64,000 nt of DNA from Janthinobacterium sp. SUN073 (lineage in GTDB: Bacteria; Pseudomonadota; Gammaproteobacteria; Burkholderiales; Burkholderiaceae_D), in contig NZ_JAPUBT010000014.1 in assembly GCF_030397665.1 (NCBI RefSeq), forward strand, positions 68,744 to 132,743, given 5' to 3'. The position numbers and the translations under genes are program-made. The notes under the pieces are model-generated. The model was not told the origin of the DNA, searched no databases, and saw nothing but the letters and a program-made list of their open reading frames with translations. Shown piece after piece: positions 42,046-50,098 of this stretch. The stretch's first letter is position 1. Every line of letters starts with the position of its first letter.

Positions 42046-44531
42046 TACCGCGCGGTCAACGCCACCTTGCGCGCCGGGCCATGCATGCCCGAGTACCACC
42101 AGTCCGACACGGAAGCCGTGTACTGCTTGTCGAACAGGTTGGCCACGTTGACGGTGGCAGAGAGCTTGTCGTTGACGTCGTAGCGCGCCATCAGGCTGGC
42201 CACCGAGTACGCCTTCTGTTCCCAGTGCAGGGTACTGTTGATCTGCCACGCCTCGATGTCGGAATACACGCGGCTTTGCCAGTTCATGCCGCCGCCCACC
42301 GTCAGGCGATGCAGCTCGCCAGGCAGCCGATAAGTGGTCCACAGCTTCACCAGATGGCGCGGGAAGGTGGTCTGAATCGCCTTGCCGGCATTGTTTTTCG
42401 TCTGGCTGTACGACCACGAGGCCGACACATTCCAGCTTGGCGTGAGGGCGCCCGTCGCTTCCAGGTCGATGCCCTTGGTATCGGCGCCCTTGATGGTGCG
42501 GAACGCCGGATCGTTGGAGCCGGGCAGGGTGTGGCCAGGGTCCGATTCGGCCAGGTTTTTCTGGCGGATCAGATATAGCGCGGCGGCCGTGTTCAGGCGG
42601 CCATCGAACCAGCCGCTCTTGATGCCCGCTTCAAAAGTCTTGCCCTCGCGCGGTGCCAGCAGCTTGCCGTAGCGGTCTTGCGAGGCTTGCGGCTGGTAGA
42701 TGGTGGAGTAGCTGGCGTAGGCGCTGTGCGTGGCGTCGATGTCATACACCAGGCCGCCGTACGGCGTGAAGACGCTGCTGTCCGATGCCGGGGATGCGCT
42801 ATAAAATGGCACGGTGGGTGCGTCCGAGATGTAATTCTCGCTGTAGCGCAGCACCTTGGCGCCGGCGATCAGTTTCAGGCGCTCGGACAGCGTAAAGCGG
42901 CTGGCCGCGTAGGCGCTGGCCTGGCGGCGCGTGCTGTCGTAGGTGACGAAGGTATCGCCAAACACGGGCGTTGCCGTGCGATTCCAGCGGTACAGGTTGA
43001 CGGGCTGGCCCTGGATGTTCTTGTCGAAGCGGCCATCCGTCGTGCTTTGAAATTCGTTGTAGTCCATGCCCAGCATCAGTTCGTGCTGGCGGCCGAATGC
43101 GCTGAAAGGTCCGCGCACGTTGACGTCCACGCTGTTGACCTGGAGCTGGTAATCGCGGTAGTCGGCGCTCATGCGCAGGCCATCGCCCGTGGCCTGGTCG
43201 GGAAAGGCGCTACTCACGTTCATGAACACGGAACGCTCTTCCTGCGAAGACTGCACGCGGTTGGCCGAGATTTTCAGTTTCCAGTCGTTTGCCAGCGCGT
43301 GTTCCAGGGTGACGAAGAGGTCGGTCGAATTGCTGCCGAAGCGGTTCGACGTGGCCGCCGGGCTGAAGGAGCGTGGCAGCTTCGTCATCACGCCATTGCT
43401 GTAGAACAGGGGAAAGCCCAGGTAGGACAGCGAGCCCTTCGAGCGCTTGCGCTGGTGCGTGACGCCGGCTGTCAGCTTCGTGTCGCTGGACAGGTCGGCC
43501 TCGACCACGCCATACACGATTTTTTTATCGTGGCTGTAGTTGTCGATGATGCTGTCGCCTTCTTCGTACAGCGCCACCAGGCGGCCGCGCACGGTGCCTG
43601 CCTCGTTCAGCGGACCCGCGATGTCGGCCATGGCGCGCCGTTCGTTGCGGGAAGCCAGTTCGCCCTCGACGGACGCCTGGAACTGCGCCGTCGGCTTCTT
43701 GCGTACCATGTTGATGGCACCCGAGGCATCGCCCGCACCCGTCATCAGGCCCGAGGCGCCGCGCAGCACTTCGATGCGGTCGTACAGCGCCATGTCGGCC
43801 AGGCTTTGTGATGGTATCGCATTGAGGCCCAGGTTTTCCGAATGCGTGCTGACGCCATCGAGCTGGTAGTTGGTAATCGCATAGCCGCGCGAAGTGAAGC
43901 CGGAGCGCTCGCTGCCCAGCGAGAACAGGGTGATGCCCGGCGTTTGCGCCATCACTTGCGCGATGGTGTTCAAGCCCTGGTCCTGCATGCGCTGCTGCGT
44001 GATGACGCTGACCGATTGCGGCGTTTCCCTGATCGACAGGCCCAGCGGCGTGGCCGTGGAAACCGGCAGGGCGGAGACATATGCGCCCGTGCCTTCGGTG
44101 GCATCCTGCTGCGCTTTGACCGACACTTCCGGCATCATCGACAGCGCCTCGCCGCCCGCTACGGCATCGGCCTGGCGCAGCACGTAGCTGCCATTGGCGC
44201 TGCGCTCGGCCTTCAGGCCCGTGCCGCGCAGCACGCCGTTCAGGGCCGCCAGCACCTCGTGGCGGCCCGTGAGGCCTGCGGAGGTCTTGCCGCGCGTCTG
44301 TTCCGGCGTGAAGCTGAGGATGACCCTGGACTGGCTGGCGACCTGGCGCAGCGCCGCCGCCAGGTCGCCGGCCGGCACCTGGAAGTCGAGATTGGCCGCG
44401 GCGGCAGCCGCGCTTTCCTGCGCCAGGGCTGGCGCCTGGGCGTTCAGCAGCAGGGCCGAACCGATAAAGACGAGTTCAATGGCATACGCCATGCGCTTGA
44501 TGCGCGGCGTGGAATGAATGGCAGGAGACAT
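42036..44531 (-). CDS. TonB-dependent siderophore receptor with N-terminal STN signalling domain
   Basis: Outer-membrane ferric-siderophore transducer of 831 residues. The signal peptide spans about 1-38. The STN domain is at about 48-115 (LDFQVPAGDLAAALRQVA at its start). The plug includes LSIRETPQSVSVITQQRM and IEVLRGASGLMTGAGDASGA. The 22-strand barrel ends in VALTARYQF with the terminal Phe. The STN domain contacts a FecR-type protein, matching the two genes upstream. FpvA/FoxA-like; the siderophore is unknown. Confidence 0.93.
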   Translation of the reverse strand: MSPAIHSTPRIKRMAYAIELVFIGSALLLNAQAPALAQESAAAAAANLDFQVPAGDLAAALRQVASQSRVILSFTPEQTRGKTSAGLTGRHEVLAALNGVLRGTGLKAERSANGSYVLRQADAVAGGEALSMMPEVSVKAQQDATEGTGAYVSALPVSTATPLGLSIRETPQSVSVITQQRMQDQGLNTIAQVMAQTPGITLFSLGSERSGFTSRGYAITNYQLDGVSTHSENLGLNAIPSQSLADMALYDRIEVLRGASGLMTGAGDASGAINMVRKKPTAQFQASVEGELASRNERRAMADIAGPLNEAGTVRGRLVALYEEGDSIIDNYSHDKKIVYGVVEADLSSDTKLTAGVTHQRKRSKGSLSYLGFPLFYSNGVMTKLPRSFSPAATSNRFGSNSTDLFVTLEHALANDWKLKISANRVQSSQEERSVFMNVSSAFPDQATGDGLRMSADYRDYQLQVNSVDVNVRGPFSAFGRQHELMLGMDYNEFQSTTDGRFDKNIQGQPVNLYRWNRTATPVFGDTFVTYDSTRRQASAYAASRFTLSERLKLIAGAKVLRYSENYISDAPTVPFYSASPASDSSVFTPYGGLVYDIDATHSAYASYSTIYQPQASQDRYGKLLAPREGKTFEAGIKSGWFDGRLNTAAALYLIRQKNLAESDPGHTLPGSNDPAFRTIKGADTKGIDLEATGALTPSWNVSASWSYSQTKNNAGKAIQTTFPRHLVKLWTTYRLPGELHRLTVGGGMNWQSRVYSDIEAWQINSTLHWEQKAYSVASLMARYDVNDKLSATVNVANLFDKQYTASVSDWWYSGMHGPARKVALTARYQF

Positions 44532-44633
44532 GGTTACCTTGTGGTGTAGTCGTCAAAAAGAACGTTGCCTACACAGGTCACGCGAAAAGCGAAAGCGGGT
44601 ACTTTTTTTTTGCGCTGGCGTCAAAATAAATGC

Positions 44634-45638
44634 TTAGCGCTGCCGGCGCGCTTCCACCTGCACCCAGTAGCGCGTGCGCAGGCGGATATCGACGGGCAGG
44701 GAGTCGGGCAGCGACAGCAGCACGGCGTCCAGGTCGGCCAGCGGGAAGACGCCGGAGATGCGCAGCTTGGCGACGGCGTCGTCGCAGCCCAGCAAGCCGT
44801 GGCGGTAGCGGCTCAATTCATGCAGGAAGTCGCGCAGTGGCATGGCGTCGGCCAGCAGCAAGCCCTGGCGCCAGGCCCAGATGTCGGGCGAGACGGCGTG
44901 CGCGGGCAAGACCTGTCGCGCCGTCATGCCGCCGCCCTGGCCCGCATGGATCACGCGGTTGCCGTCGCCATGGCGCGGCATCAGCCGCACGGCGCCTTCC
45001 TCGACTGCGACCAGGGTATTGCCGTCCGCCTGGCGCACCGAGTAGCGCGTGCCCAGCGCCTGCGCCTGGCCATGCGCGGTTTCGACCAGGAAGGGGCGGT
45101 AGGGCACGCCCGTTTCGCGGGCGGTGGCGATGAACACTTCGCCCCGCACCAGTTGCAGCAGCCGTTGCGTGCCGCTGAAGCGGATGTTCACGGCGCTGCC
45201 GCTGTTCAGGTGCAAACGGCTGCCGTCGGGCAGGGTCAGCTCGCGGCGCTCGCCCACGCCTGTGGCCATGTCGGCCAGCGCGGCGCGTGCCATGTCGGGC
45301 GCGTAGGGCGAGCGCGCGCCGAACCAGCCCGTGAGGCCGATGGTCGAGACCCACGCCAGCAGTTGCAGGCTGTTGCGGCGCGAGATGGGCGAGGCAGGAC
45401 GCCGTGCCAGCGCCGTGCGGCACGCTTGTGCATCGAGTTCGCGCAAGCCGCCGCTGGCGCTTTCAATGTGTTTCCACGCCCGTTCATGGTCGGGGTGCGC
45501 CTGGCGCCACTCTTGCCAGGCCGTCTTTTCCGCCGGCGTGGTGACGCCACTCATCAGGGTGGTCAGCCATTCGGCCGCCTGCATGGCGATGGCCAGGTCG
45601 ATGGGCTGGCCCAGTGCATGGACGGTGGTGGTGCGCAT
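44634..45638 (-). CDS. FecR-family anti-sigma/sigma regulator
   Basis: 334 residues. The N-terminal DUF4880 part (AAEWLTTLMSG, then WQEWRQAHPDHERAWKHI) binds the sigma factor. A hydrophobic stretch around 85-100 (LQLLAWVSTIGLTGWFGA) is the single transmembrane segment. The periplasmic FecR domain follows (GERRELTLPDGSRLHLNSGS) and senses the receptor STN domain. The ATG is 1 nt after the stop of the sigma gene, so translation is coupled. Confidence 0.92.
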   Translation of the reverse strand: MRTTTVHALGQPIDLAIAMQAAEWLTTLMSGVTTPAEKTAWQEWRQAHPDHERAWKHIESASGGLRELDAQACRTALARRPASPISRRNSLQLLAWVSTIGLTGWFGARSPYAPDMARAALADMATGVGERRELTLPDGSRLHLNSGSAVNIRFSGTQRLLQLVRGEVFIATARETGVPYRPFLVETAHGQAQALGTRYSVRQADGNTLVAVEEGAVRLMPRHGDGNRVIHAGQGGGMTARQVLPAHAVSPDIWAWRQGLLLADAMPLRDFLHELSRYRHGLLGCDDAVAKLRISGVFPLADLDAVLLSLPDSLPVDIRLRTRYWVQVEARRQR

Positions 45639-45639
45639 G

Positions 45640-46158
45640 TCAGGGTGCGGCAAAATCGGGCACGGCAAAAAAGCACAGCAGATTGGCTTTGCTCAGGTAT
45701 TTTTTGACGGAATGCGTGCTGGTGCCCAGTTCGGCGGCGATCTCGGCGTAGCTCATGCCGTCCAGGTGGGCCAGCAGGAAGGCGGCCCTGGCCTTGGCGG
45801 AGAGCTGGTCCAGCGCGCGGTCGATCCGTTGCAGCGATTCGAGCAGGATGGACATCGCTTCCGGCGAGGGTGCGCAGGCTTGCGGCTGATGCCGCAGGGC
45901 GTCGAGGTAGGCCCGTTCCAGTTCTTCGCGCCGGCAGTGATTGGCCAGCAGGCGCTTGGCGATGGTGGCCAGGAAGGGGCGCGGCTGCACGATCCCGGCA
46001 CTGCTGCGTGCAAGGAAAATCTTGAGGAAGGTATCTTGCGCCAGGTCGCCCGCCAGCCCCGCGTCGTGCAGGCGACGCTTCGGCCAGTGCAGCAACCAGG
46101 AGTGGTGCTCGGCATACAGGGCCTGGAAATCGGACGGCGGGGAAGGGGCGGACAGCAT
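45640..46158 (-). CDS. ECF sigma factor, FecI type
   Basis: 172-residue extracytoplasmic-function sigma factor. Region 2 contains GDLAQDTFLKIFLA. Region 4 contains LSAKARAAFLLAHLDGMSYA and ELGTSTHSVKKYLSKA. The ATG at 46158 is taken as start; a GTG two codons upstream is also possible. It directs transcription of the receptor gene when FecR is triggered. The Fur-box-like palindrome at 46177 lies just upstream, in promoter position. Confidence 0.93.
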   Translation of the reverse strand: MLSAPSPPSDFQALYAEHHSWLLHWPKRRLHDAGLAGDLAQDTFLKIFLARSSAGIVQPRPFLATIAKRLLANHCRREELERAYLDALRHQPQACAPSPEAMSILLESLQRIDRALDQLSAKARAAFLLAHLDGMSYAEIAAELGTSTHSVKKYLSKANLLCFFAVPDFAAP

Positions 46159-46176
46159 GCACACAGCTTAATCTAA

Positions 46177-46193
46177 ATGAGAATTGTTCTCAT
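46177..46193 (-). promoter_or_regulatory. Fur-box-like palindrome upstream of the ECF sigma gene
   Basis: ATGAGAA-TTG-TTCTCAT, a perfect 7-3-7 palindrome in AT-rich context. It lies 19 bp before the sigma-factor ATG. It fits the hexamer pattern of Fur sites (GATAAT-like units, with the gAGAAtTgTTCTC type known from proteobacterial iron genes). Iron repression of the sigma-FecR-receptor cassette is the expected result. Confidence 0.7.
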
Positions 46194-46372
46194 AATAGCG
46201 CAGCGGCGCACGCCAGGCAATCAGGGAAAACGCGGCGTTGTTGAAATGCGACTGCGCCCCCGGGCCGCGTGCGGCAACGGATTTGCGCTTGCGCACGGCA
46301 GATGTAAAAGTTTCCTTGACGCAAGCTTTCATGTGAGAAAATGCGGCTTGTCGATGTGGTGCGGAGCGCAAA

Positions 46373-47041
46373 ATGATGTGGATGGTTGGCGGTGTCCTGG
46401 TTCTTTTGGTCGCCAGATTTTTATGGTTGGCCTTTTTCCATCGGGTCAACGCGATGTCGCGCCAGGCTGAACTGATGAACTGGCTCGACATCGGCCGGGT
46501 GTCGAATGCTGATGGCGGCAAGGATATTTTGTTGGCGAGAGATGAGCGCGGCGCCCGGATCGACTGGCGCACGGGCGAGGTCTGGTTGATGAATCCCAAG
46601 GTGGAGGAGCCGTTTGCCGATTTTCTCGCCGTCGAACGCTGGCTTACCCTGCGCGACATGCCGAAGGCGGACAGGCCTGCGCCGGCCGCCCCAGCGGAAC
46701 CGGAGCCGGAGCCGGCGCCTGAGCCTGAGCCAGGCCCCGTGCGTGATACCTTGCCGGCCTTTCAGCAAAAGGTCGATGCTTGCCTGGCCAAGGCGGAAGG
46801 CGGCCAGGAATTGCTGGAAACCAAGCAGGCTTTCGAGGCGGGCAGCGAGCCTTACCTCGAGGCGTCGACGGAATTGAGCAAGACGGCGCTGGAGCTCGAA
46901 GTGTCGCCGGCGATGGTGGCCACGTTTCATATCAGCGCCTTTGCCGCCCTGGCCGAAACGGCGGGTGCCGACAAGCTGGAACGGGTGGCGGCCAGCCTGC
47001 ACGCGGCGGCCAGGCAGATCCGGGCCAGCGTCACCGCGTAA
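46373..47041 (+). CDS. Membrane-anchored protein with Pro/Glu repeat linker
   Basis: 222 residues. One N-terminal transmembrane helix (about 3-22, VGGVLVLLVARFLWLAFF). A soluble part with IDWRTGEVWLMNP follows, then a linker of Pro-Glu/Pro-Ala repeats (about 103-124). A helical C-terminal domain of about 90 residues ends it. The linker suggests a spacer between a membrane anchor and the C-terminal domain. GGAG lies 5-8 nt before the first ATG; the second codon is also ATG. No family recognised. Confidence 0.7.
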   Translation: MMWMVGGVLVLLVARFLWLAFFHRVNAMSRQAELMNWLDIGRVSNADGGKDILLARDERGARIDWRTGEVWLMNPKVEEPFADFLAVERWLTLRDMPKADRPAPAAPAEPEPEPAPEPEPGPVRDTLPAFQQKVDACLAKAEGGQELLETKQAFEAGSEPYLEASTELSKTALELEVSPAMVATFHISAFAALAETAGADKLERVAASLHAAARQIRASVTA

Positions 47042-47073
47042 AAGTATTGACAGTACGGACCCGGCCTGGAATG

Positions 47074-47112
47074 AAAAAACCGCTGAATCCCTTGCAGGAG
47101 TCAGCGGTTTTT
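47074..47112 (-). terminator. Terminator of initiator tRNA copy 1
   Basis: On the minus strand, AAAAACCGCTGA ... TCAGCGGTTTTTT with a 14-nt loop, starting 7 nt after the tRNA 3' end. Confidence 0.85.
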
Positions 47113-47118
47113 ATGTAT

Positions 47119-47195
47119 TGGTTGCGGGGACAGGATTTGAACCTGTGACCTTCGGGTTATGAGCCCGACGAGCTGCCAGACTGCTCCACCCCGCA
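47119..47195 (-). tRNA. Initiator tRNA-fMet(CAT), copy 1
   Basis: 77 nt with encoded CCA. The initiator hallmark of three G-C pairs in the anticodon stem is present (CGGG-CTCATAA-CCCG), anticodon CAT at 47161-47159. Nucleotide 1 reads T opposite A72, where bacterial initiators usually have a C1/A72 mismatch. This gives a weak U-A pair at most. Confidence 0.95.
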
Positions 47196-47200
47196 GGCGA

Positions 47201-47229
47201 ATTATAGCGGGGTTTGCTGCAATGCGCAA
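47201..47229 (-). promoter_or_regulatory. Promoter of initiator tRNA copy 1
   Basis: On the minus strand, -35 TTGCGC (47229-47224), 17-nt spacer, -10 TATAAT (47206-47201). The discriminator TCGCC is GC-rich and only 5 nt long before tRNA nucleotide 1, so transcription would start at or next to the mature 5' end. Confidence 0.75.
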
Positions 47230-47323
47230 TGACCAGGGGCATTGCGCAGGAAAGGAGGGGGGCAAGGCGGGGGCAAGGCAGCGGCACGGCCGCGCCATTG
47301 CGGCGCAGGCAGCATCGTGTGAT

Positions 47324-48175
47324 TCATGCCGCCGTCGAGCGGATGGCGGCGGCCAGGCGGCGCAGCGAGTCCCGCGTCTGTGGATCGGAGGCATTGGAAT
47401 ACAGCAGCACGTCCAGCGTGGGCAGGGCCGGTAGTCCGAACTTTGGCCCCGCATCCATCGTTCCCGCGGGTGCCACCCGGCACCCCAGCGCCGCAATGGC
47501 GAAACCTGCCGCAATGGCGGCGCCGATGGTGGCGATGCCGCCGCCGACGAAAACCTCGGTCCACGCGATGCCGTGCTCTTTGAGCGCGGCGAGTGCAATG
47601 CTTCTTACCCGGCAAGACTCGGATTGCGCCGCGAGACGCAGGGGCTCGTCCGGGTGGTATGCGAAGCCGGGGGCGGCCATCCAGCCAAAGCGTTCTTCGA
47701 GTATCACGTCGCCACCTTTGCGCAGATGGTCATGCCCCAGCACGATGGCGGCATCGAGCGTGCCGCGATCAAAGCAGGCGAGCACTTCGTGCGATGAGGC
47801 GATGCGTATTTCCAGCACCAGATCCGGCTCGGCGTCGTGCATCTGTTTCAGCAAGAGTGGCAGTTCCGCGCCGACGATGTGGTGGCTGATGCCGATCACC
47901 AGCCGCCGCTTGCTGATGCTGAAGGCGGCAAGGGCGCCTTGATGGGCAGCTACCAGCTTGCGCGCTGCGACCATGAACTGGTGTCCGTCCGCAGACAAGC
48001 CCACCAGGCGCGGCGTACGCTCCAGCAAATGCCGGCCGAGCATCTTTTCCAGTCGCTTGATCTTCAGGCTGATGGCCGACTGGGTGGTGTCGAGCGCCTC
48101 GGCCGCGCGCGTGAAGCTCTTCAGTTCCGCTGCAAGAACGAAGGCTTGCACGGCCTCGATATCGAGCGTCTTCAT
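47324..48175 (-). CDS. LysR-type transcriptional regulator, divergent from the tautomerase gene
   Basis: 283 residues from the ATG at 48175 (a TTG two codons earlier is possible). The N-terminal HTH is LDIEAVQAFVLAAELKSFTR then TTQSAISLKIKRLEKMLGR. The effector domain has VIGISHHIVGAELPLLLKQ at its start. It belongs with a divergent tautomerase (110-bp gap), which is its probable target. The pair sits between two copies of the initiator tRNA region. Confidence 0.88.
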   Translation of the reverse strand: MKTLDIEAVQAFVLAAELKSFTRAAEALDTTQSAISLKIKRLEKMLGRHLLERTPRLVGLSADGHQFMVAARKLVAAHQGALAAFSISKRRLVIGISHHIVGAELPLLLKQMHDAEPDLVLEIRIASSHEVLACFDRGTLDAAIVLGHDHLRKGGDVILEERFGWMAAPGFAYHPDEPLRLAAQSESCRVRSIALAALKEHGIAWTEVFVGGGIATIGAAIAAGFAIAALGCRVAPAGTMDAGPKFGLPALPTLDVLLYSNASDPQTRDSLRRLAAAIRSTAA

Positions 48176-48285
48176 GGGCAATCATTTAAAAAACGAATCA
48201 TTGAAATATGGTGCCATGTGTTTTCATTATGGTCAATAGCGCCTATTGTCAGCTATCTCAATCAACCATCAGGAAGGAGTCACTC

Positions 48286-48678
48286 ATGCCGATGACACGC
48301 GTATCCCTGCGGCGGGGCAAGCCCGCCGCCTATCGCCAGGCCATACTCGATGGCCTGTATCTGGCCATGCGCGAAACGTTTGACGTGCCGGACGATGACC
48401 GCTTCATGACGATCAGCGAGCACGACGAAGGCGATTTCAGCTACGGCAAGTCGTATCTCGGCATCGCGCGCAGCGACGATCTCGTCATGATCCAGATCAC
48501 GGTCAGCAAGACCCGGACGATAGCGCAGAAAAAGGCGCTCTATGCCCGGATTGCCGAGCGCCTGTCCAGCACTCCCGGCCTGCGTCCCGAGGACATTTTT
48601 ATCAGCCTCGTCGAGGTGGCGCCTGAAAACTGGTCGTTCGGCCATGGCATCGCCCACTACGCGCCGCGCGACGCATAA
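48286..48678 (+). CDS. Tautomerase family protein
   Basis: 130 residues of the tautomerase/MIF superfamily. The start gives Met-Pro-Met-Thr; removal of Met exposes the catalytic Pro1 of the family. The region up to ISEHDEGDFSYG and the later DLVMIQITVSKTRT match the ~130-residue fused-repeat type related to malonate-semialdehyde decarboxylase. The substrate is unknown. AGGAAGGAG 6 nt before the ATG fixes the start; longer in-frame versions would hide Pro1. Confidence 0.88.
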   Translation: MPMTRVSLRRGKPAAYRQAILDGLYLAMRETFDVPDDDRFMTISEHDEGDFSYGKSYLGIARSDDLVMIQITVSKTRTIAQKKALYARIAERLSSTPGLRPEDIFISLVEVAPENWSFGHGIAHYAPRDA

Positions 48679-48692
48679 GCGATGCAGACATG

Positions 48693-48730
48693 AAAAAGCC
48701 GCTGATCCCTTTGCAAGAATCAGCGGCTTT
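48693..48730 (-). terminator. Terminator of initiator tRNA copy 2
   Basis: On the minus strand, AAAGCCGCTGAT ... ATCAGCGGCTTT then TTCA. It aligns with the terminator of copy 1 with paired changes (GGTT/AACC to GGCT/AGCC) that keep the stem. Confidence 0.8.
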
Positions 48731-48738
48731 CATGTATC

Positions 48739-48815
48739 TGGTTGCGGGGACAGGATTTGAACCTGTGACCTTCGGGTTATGAGCCCGACGAGCTGCCAGA
48801 CTGCTCCACCCCGCA
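48739..48815 (-). tRNA. Initiator tRNA-fMet(CAT), copy 2
   Basis: Identical to copy 1 over all 77 nt as read, including T1 opposite A72 and the three G-C pairs of the anticodon stem. Offset from copy 1 is 1,620 bp. Confidence 0.95.
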
Positions 48816-48820
48816 GCCGA

Positions 48821-48849
48821 ATTATAGCGGGGTTTGCTGCAATGCGCAA
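48821..48849 (-). promoter_or_regulatory. Promoter of initiator tRNA copy 2
   Basis: -35 TTGCGC (48849-48844), 17-nt spacer, -10 TATAAT (48826-48821), discriminator TCGGC. Same as copy 1 except one base of the discriminator. Confidence 0.75.
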
Positions 48850-48861
48850 TGGCTGACTGGA

Positions 48862-50040
48862 TTAGGCTGCCGCCAGGCGCCACAGCGACGTGACTTCCTG
48901 CGAGCGGGCCGCGTGCAGGCTGTCCGTCGCATCCTGCGCGCGCGGGTGCGTGGGTTTCACGTCCAGGCGGTCGATCACTTTCAAACCCGCCTGTTCTATC
49001 CATTCGAGCAATTGCGCGCGCGGGCGCAGGCCCAGGTGCTCGGCCAGGTCCGACAGGATCAGCCAGCCTTCGCCGTTTTCTTCCAGGTGATCGGTCAGCC
49101 CGGCAAGGAAGCCGCGCAGCATGCGGCTGTCCGGATCGTAGACGGCGTATTCGATCGGTGAGCTTGGGCGCGCGGGCAGCCATGGCGGATTGCACACGAC
49201 CAGCGGCGCGCGTCCCGCAGGGAACAGGTCGGCCTGCACCACGTCAACCTTGTCGAGCAAGTCAAGGCGGGCCAGGTTTTCGCGCGCGCAGGACAGGGCA
49301 CGCGGGTCCTGGTCGGTGGCGACGATGCGGTTGATGCCGCGCTGCGCCAGCACGGCGGCCAGCACGCCCGTGCCGGTGCCGATATCGAAGGCCAGCTTGG
49401 CGCGCGCGGGCAGCGGCGCGTCGGCCACCAGGCCCACGTATTCGCCGCGGATCGGCGCGAACACGCCGTAATGCGGGTGGATGCGCTGGCCCAGGGCCGG
49501 CAGTTCCACGCCCGTGCGGCGCCATTCGTGCGCGCCGATCAGGCCCAGCAGTTCGCGCAGCGAGGCGACGAACTGCTCTTCGCCACGGCCATACGCCTCA
49601 TTGCACGCCAGTTTCACGTCCGGCGCGCGGCGCAGCGGGATCGTGTAGTCGGCGTCAAAAGGCAGCAACAGCATGGCCAGGGTGCGGGCGCGTTGCGACT
49701 GGGCCTGGCGGTGCAAATGGAAGGCTTCGGTGGCGGACGGTTCCGGTTTCGTCAGCTTGGCGGCCTTGGCTTTTTTGCTCGGTTTGTCGTTCTTGTGGTC
49801 GGCGCGCCGCGCCAGCGCCTGCAGCAGCTGGCGCGCGTTCTGGAAGTCGCCGCGCCACAGCATGGCCGTGCCTTCGCAGGCCAGGCGGTAAGCCTGGTCG
49901 GCCGTCGTGCGGTCATCGGCGATGACGACGCGCTTGGGTGGCGGCATGCCGCTTTCCGAGCGCCAGCGGGCCGAATGCTCGGCGCCGTTTTCGCTCCAGT
50001 GGATCTGCGGATGAACGGTAGGTGAAGAGGTGTCGGACAT
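48862..50040 (-). CDS. Class I SAM-dependent methyltransferase (HemK/RsmC-like)
   Basis: 392 residues from the ATG at 50040; upstream in-frame codons are not conserved-looking. The N-terminal ~190 residues form an unidentified helical domain with a Lys-rich segment (KPSKKAKAAKL). The catalytic Rossmann domain has AFDIGTGTGVLAAVLAQRG as motif I. VVCNPPWLP is motif IV, the (N/D)PPY/W type used for methylating N atoms of Gln or adenine/guanine. The target could be a protein Gln, RNA or DNA; not resolvable here. Confidence 0.85.
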   Translation of the reverse strand: MSDTSSPTVHPQIHWSENGAEHSARWRSESGMPPPKRVVIADDRTTADQAYRLACEGTAMLWRGDFQNARQLLQALARRADHKNDKPSKKAKAAKLTKPEPSATEAFHLHRQAQSQRARTLAMLLLPFDADYTIPLRRAPDVKLACNEAYGRGEEQFVASLRELLGLIGAHEWRRTGVELPALGQRIHPHYGVFAPIRGEYVGLVADAPLPARAKLAFDIGTGTGVLAAVLAQRGINRIVATDQDPRALSCARENLARLDLLDKVDVVQADLFPAGRAPLVVCNPPWLPARPSSPIEYAVYDPDSRMLRGFLAGLTDHLEENGEGWLILSDLAEHLGLRPRAQLLEWIEQAGLKVIDRLDVKPTHPRAQDATDSLHAARSQEVTSLWRLAAA

Positions 50041-50098
50041 GGGTTTCAATCGATAGAAGGGGGCGCGCGGCATGGTCGCCTGCGCAGGCCGTCTTCCA

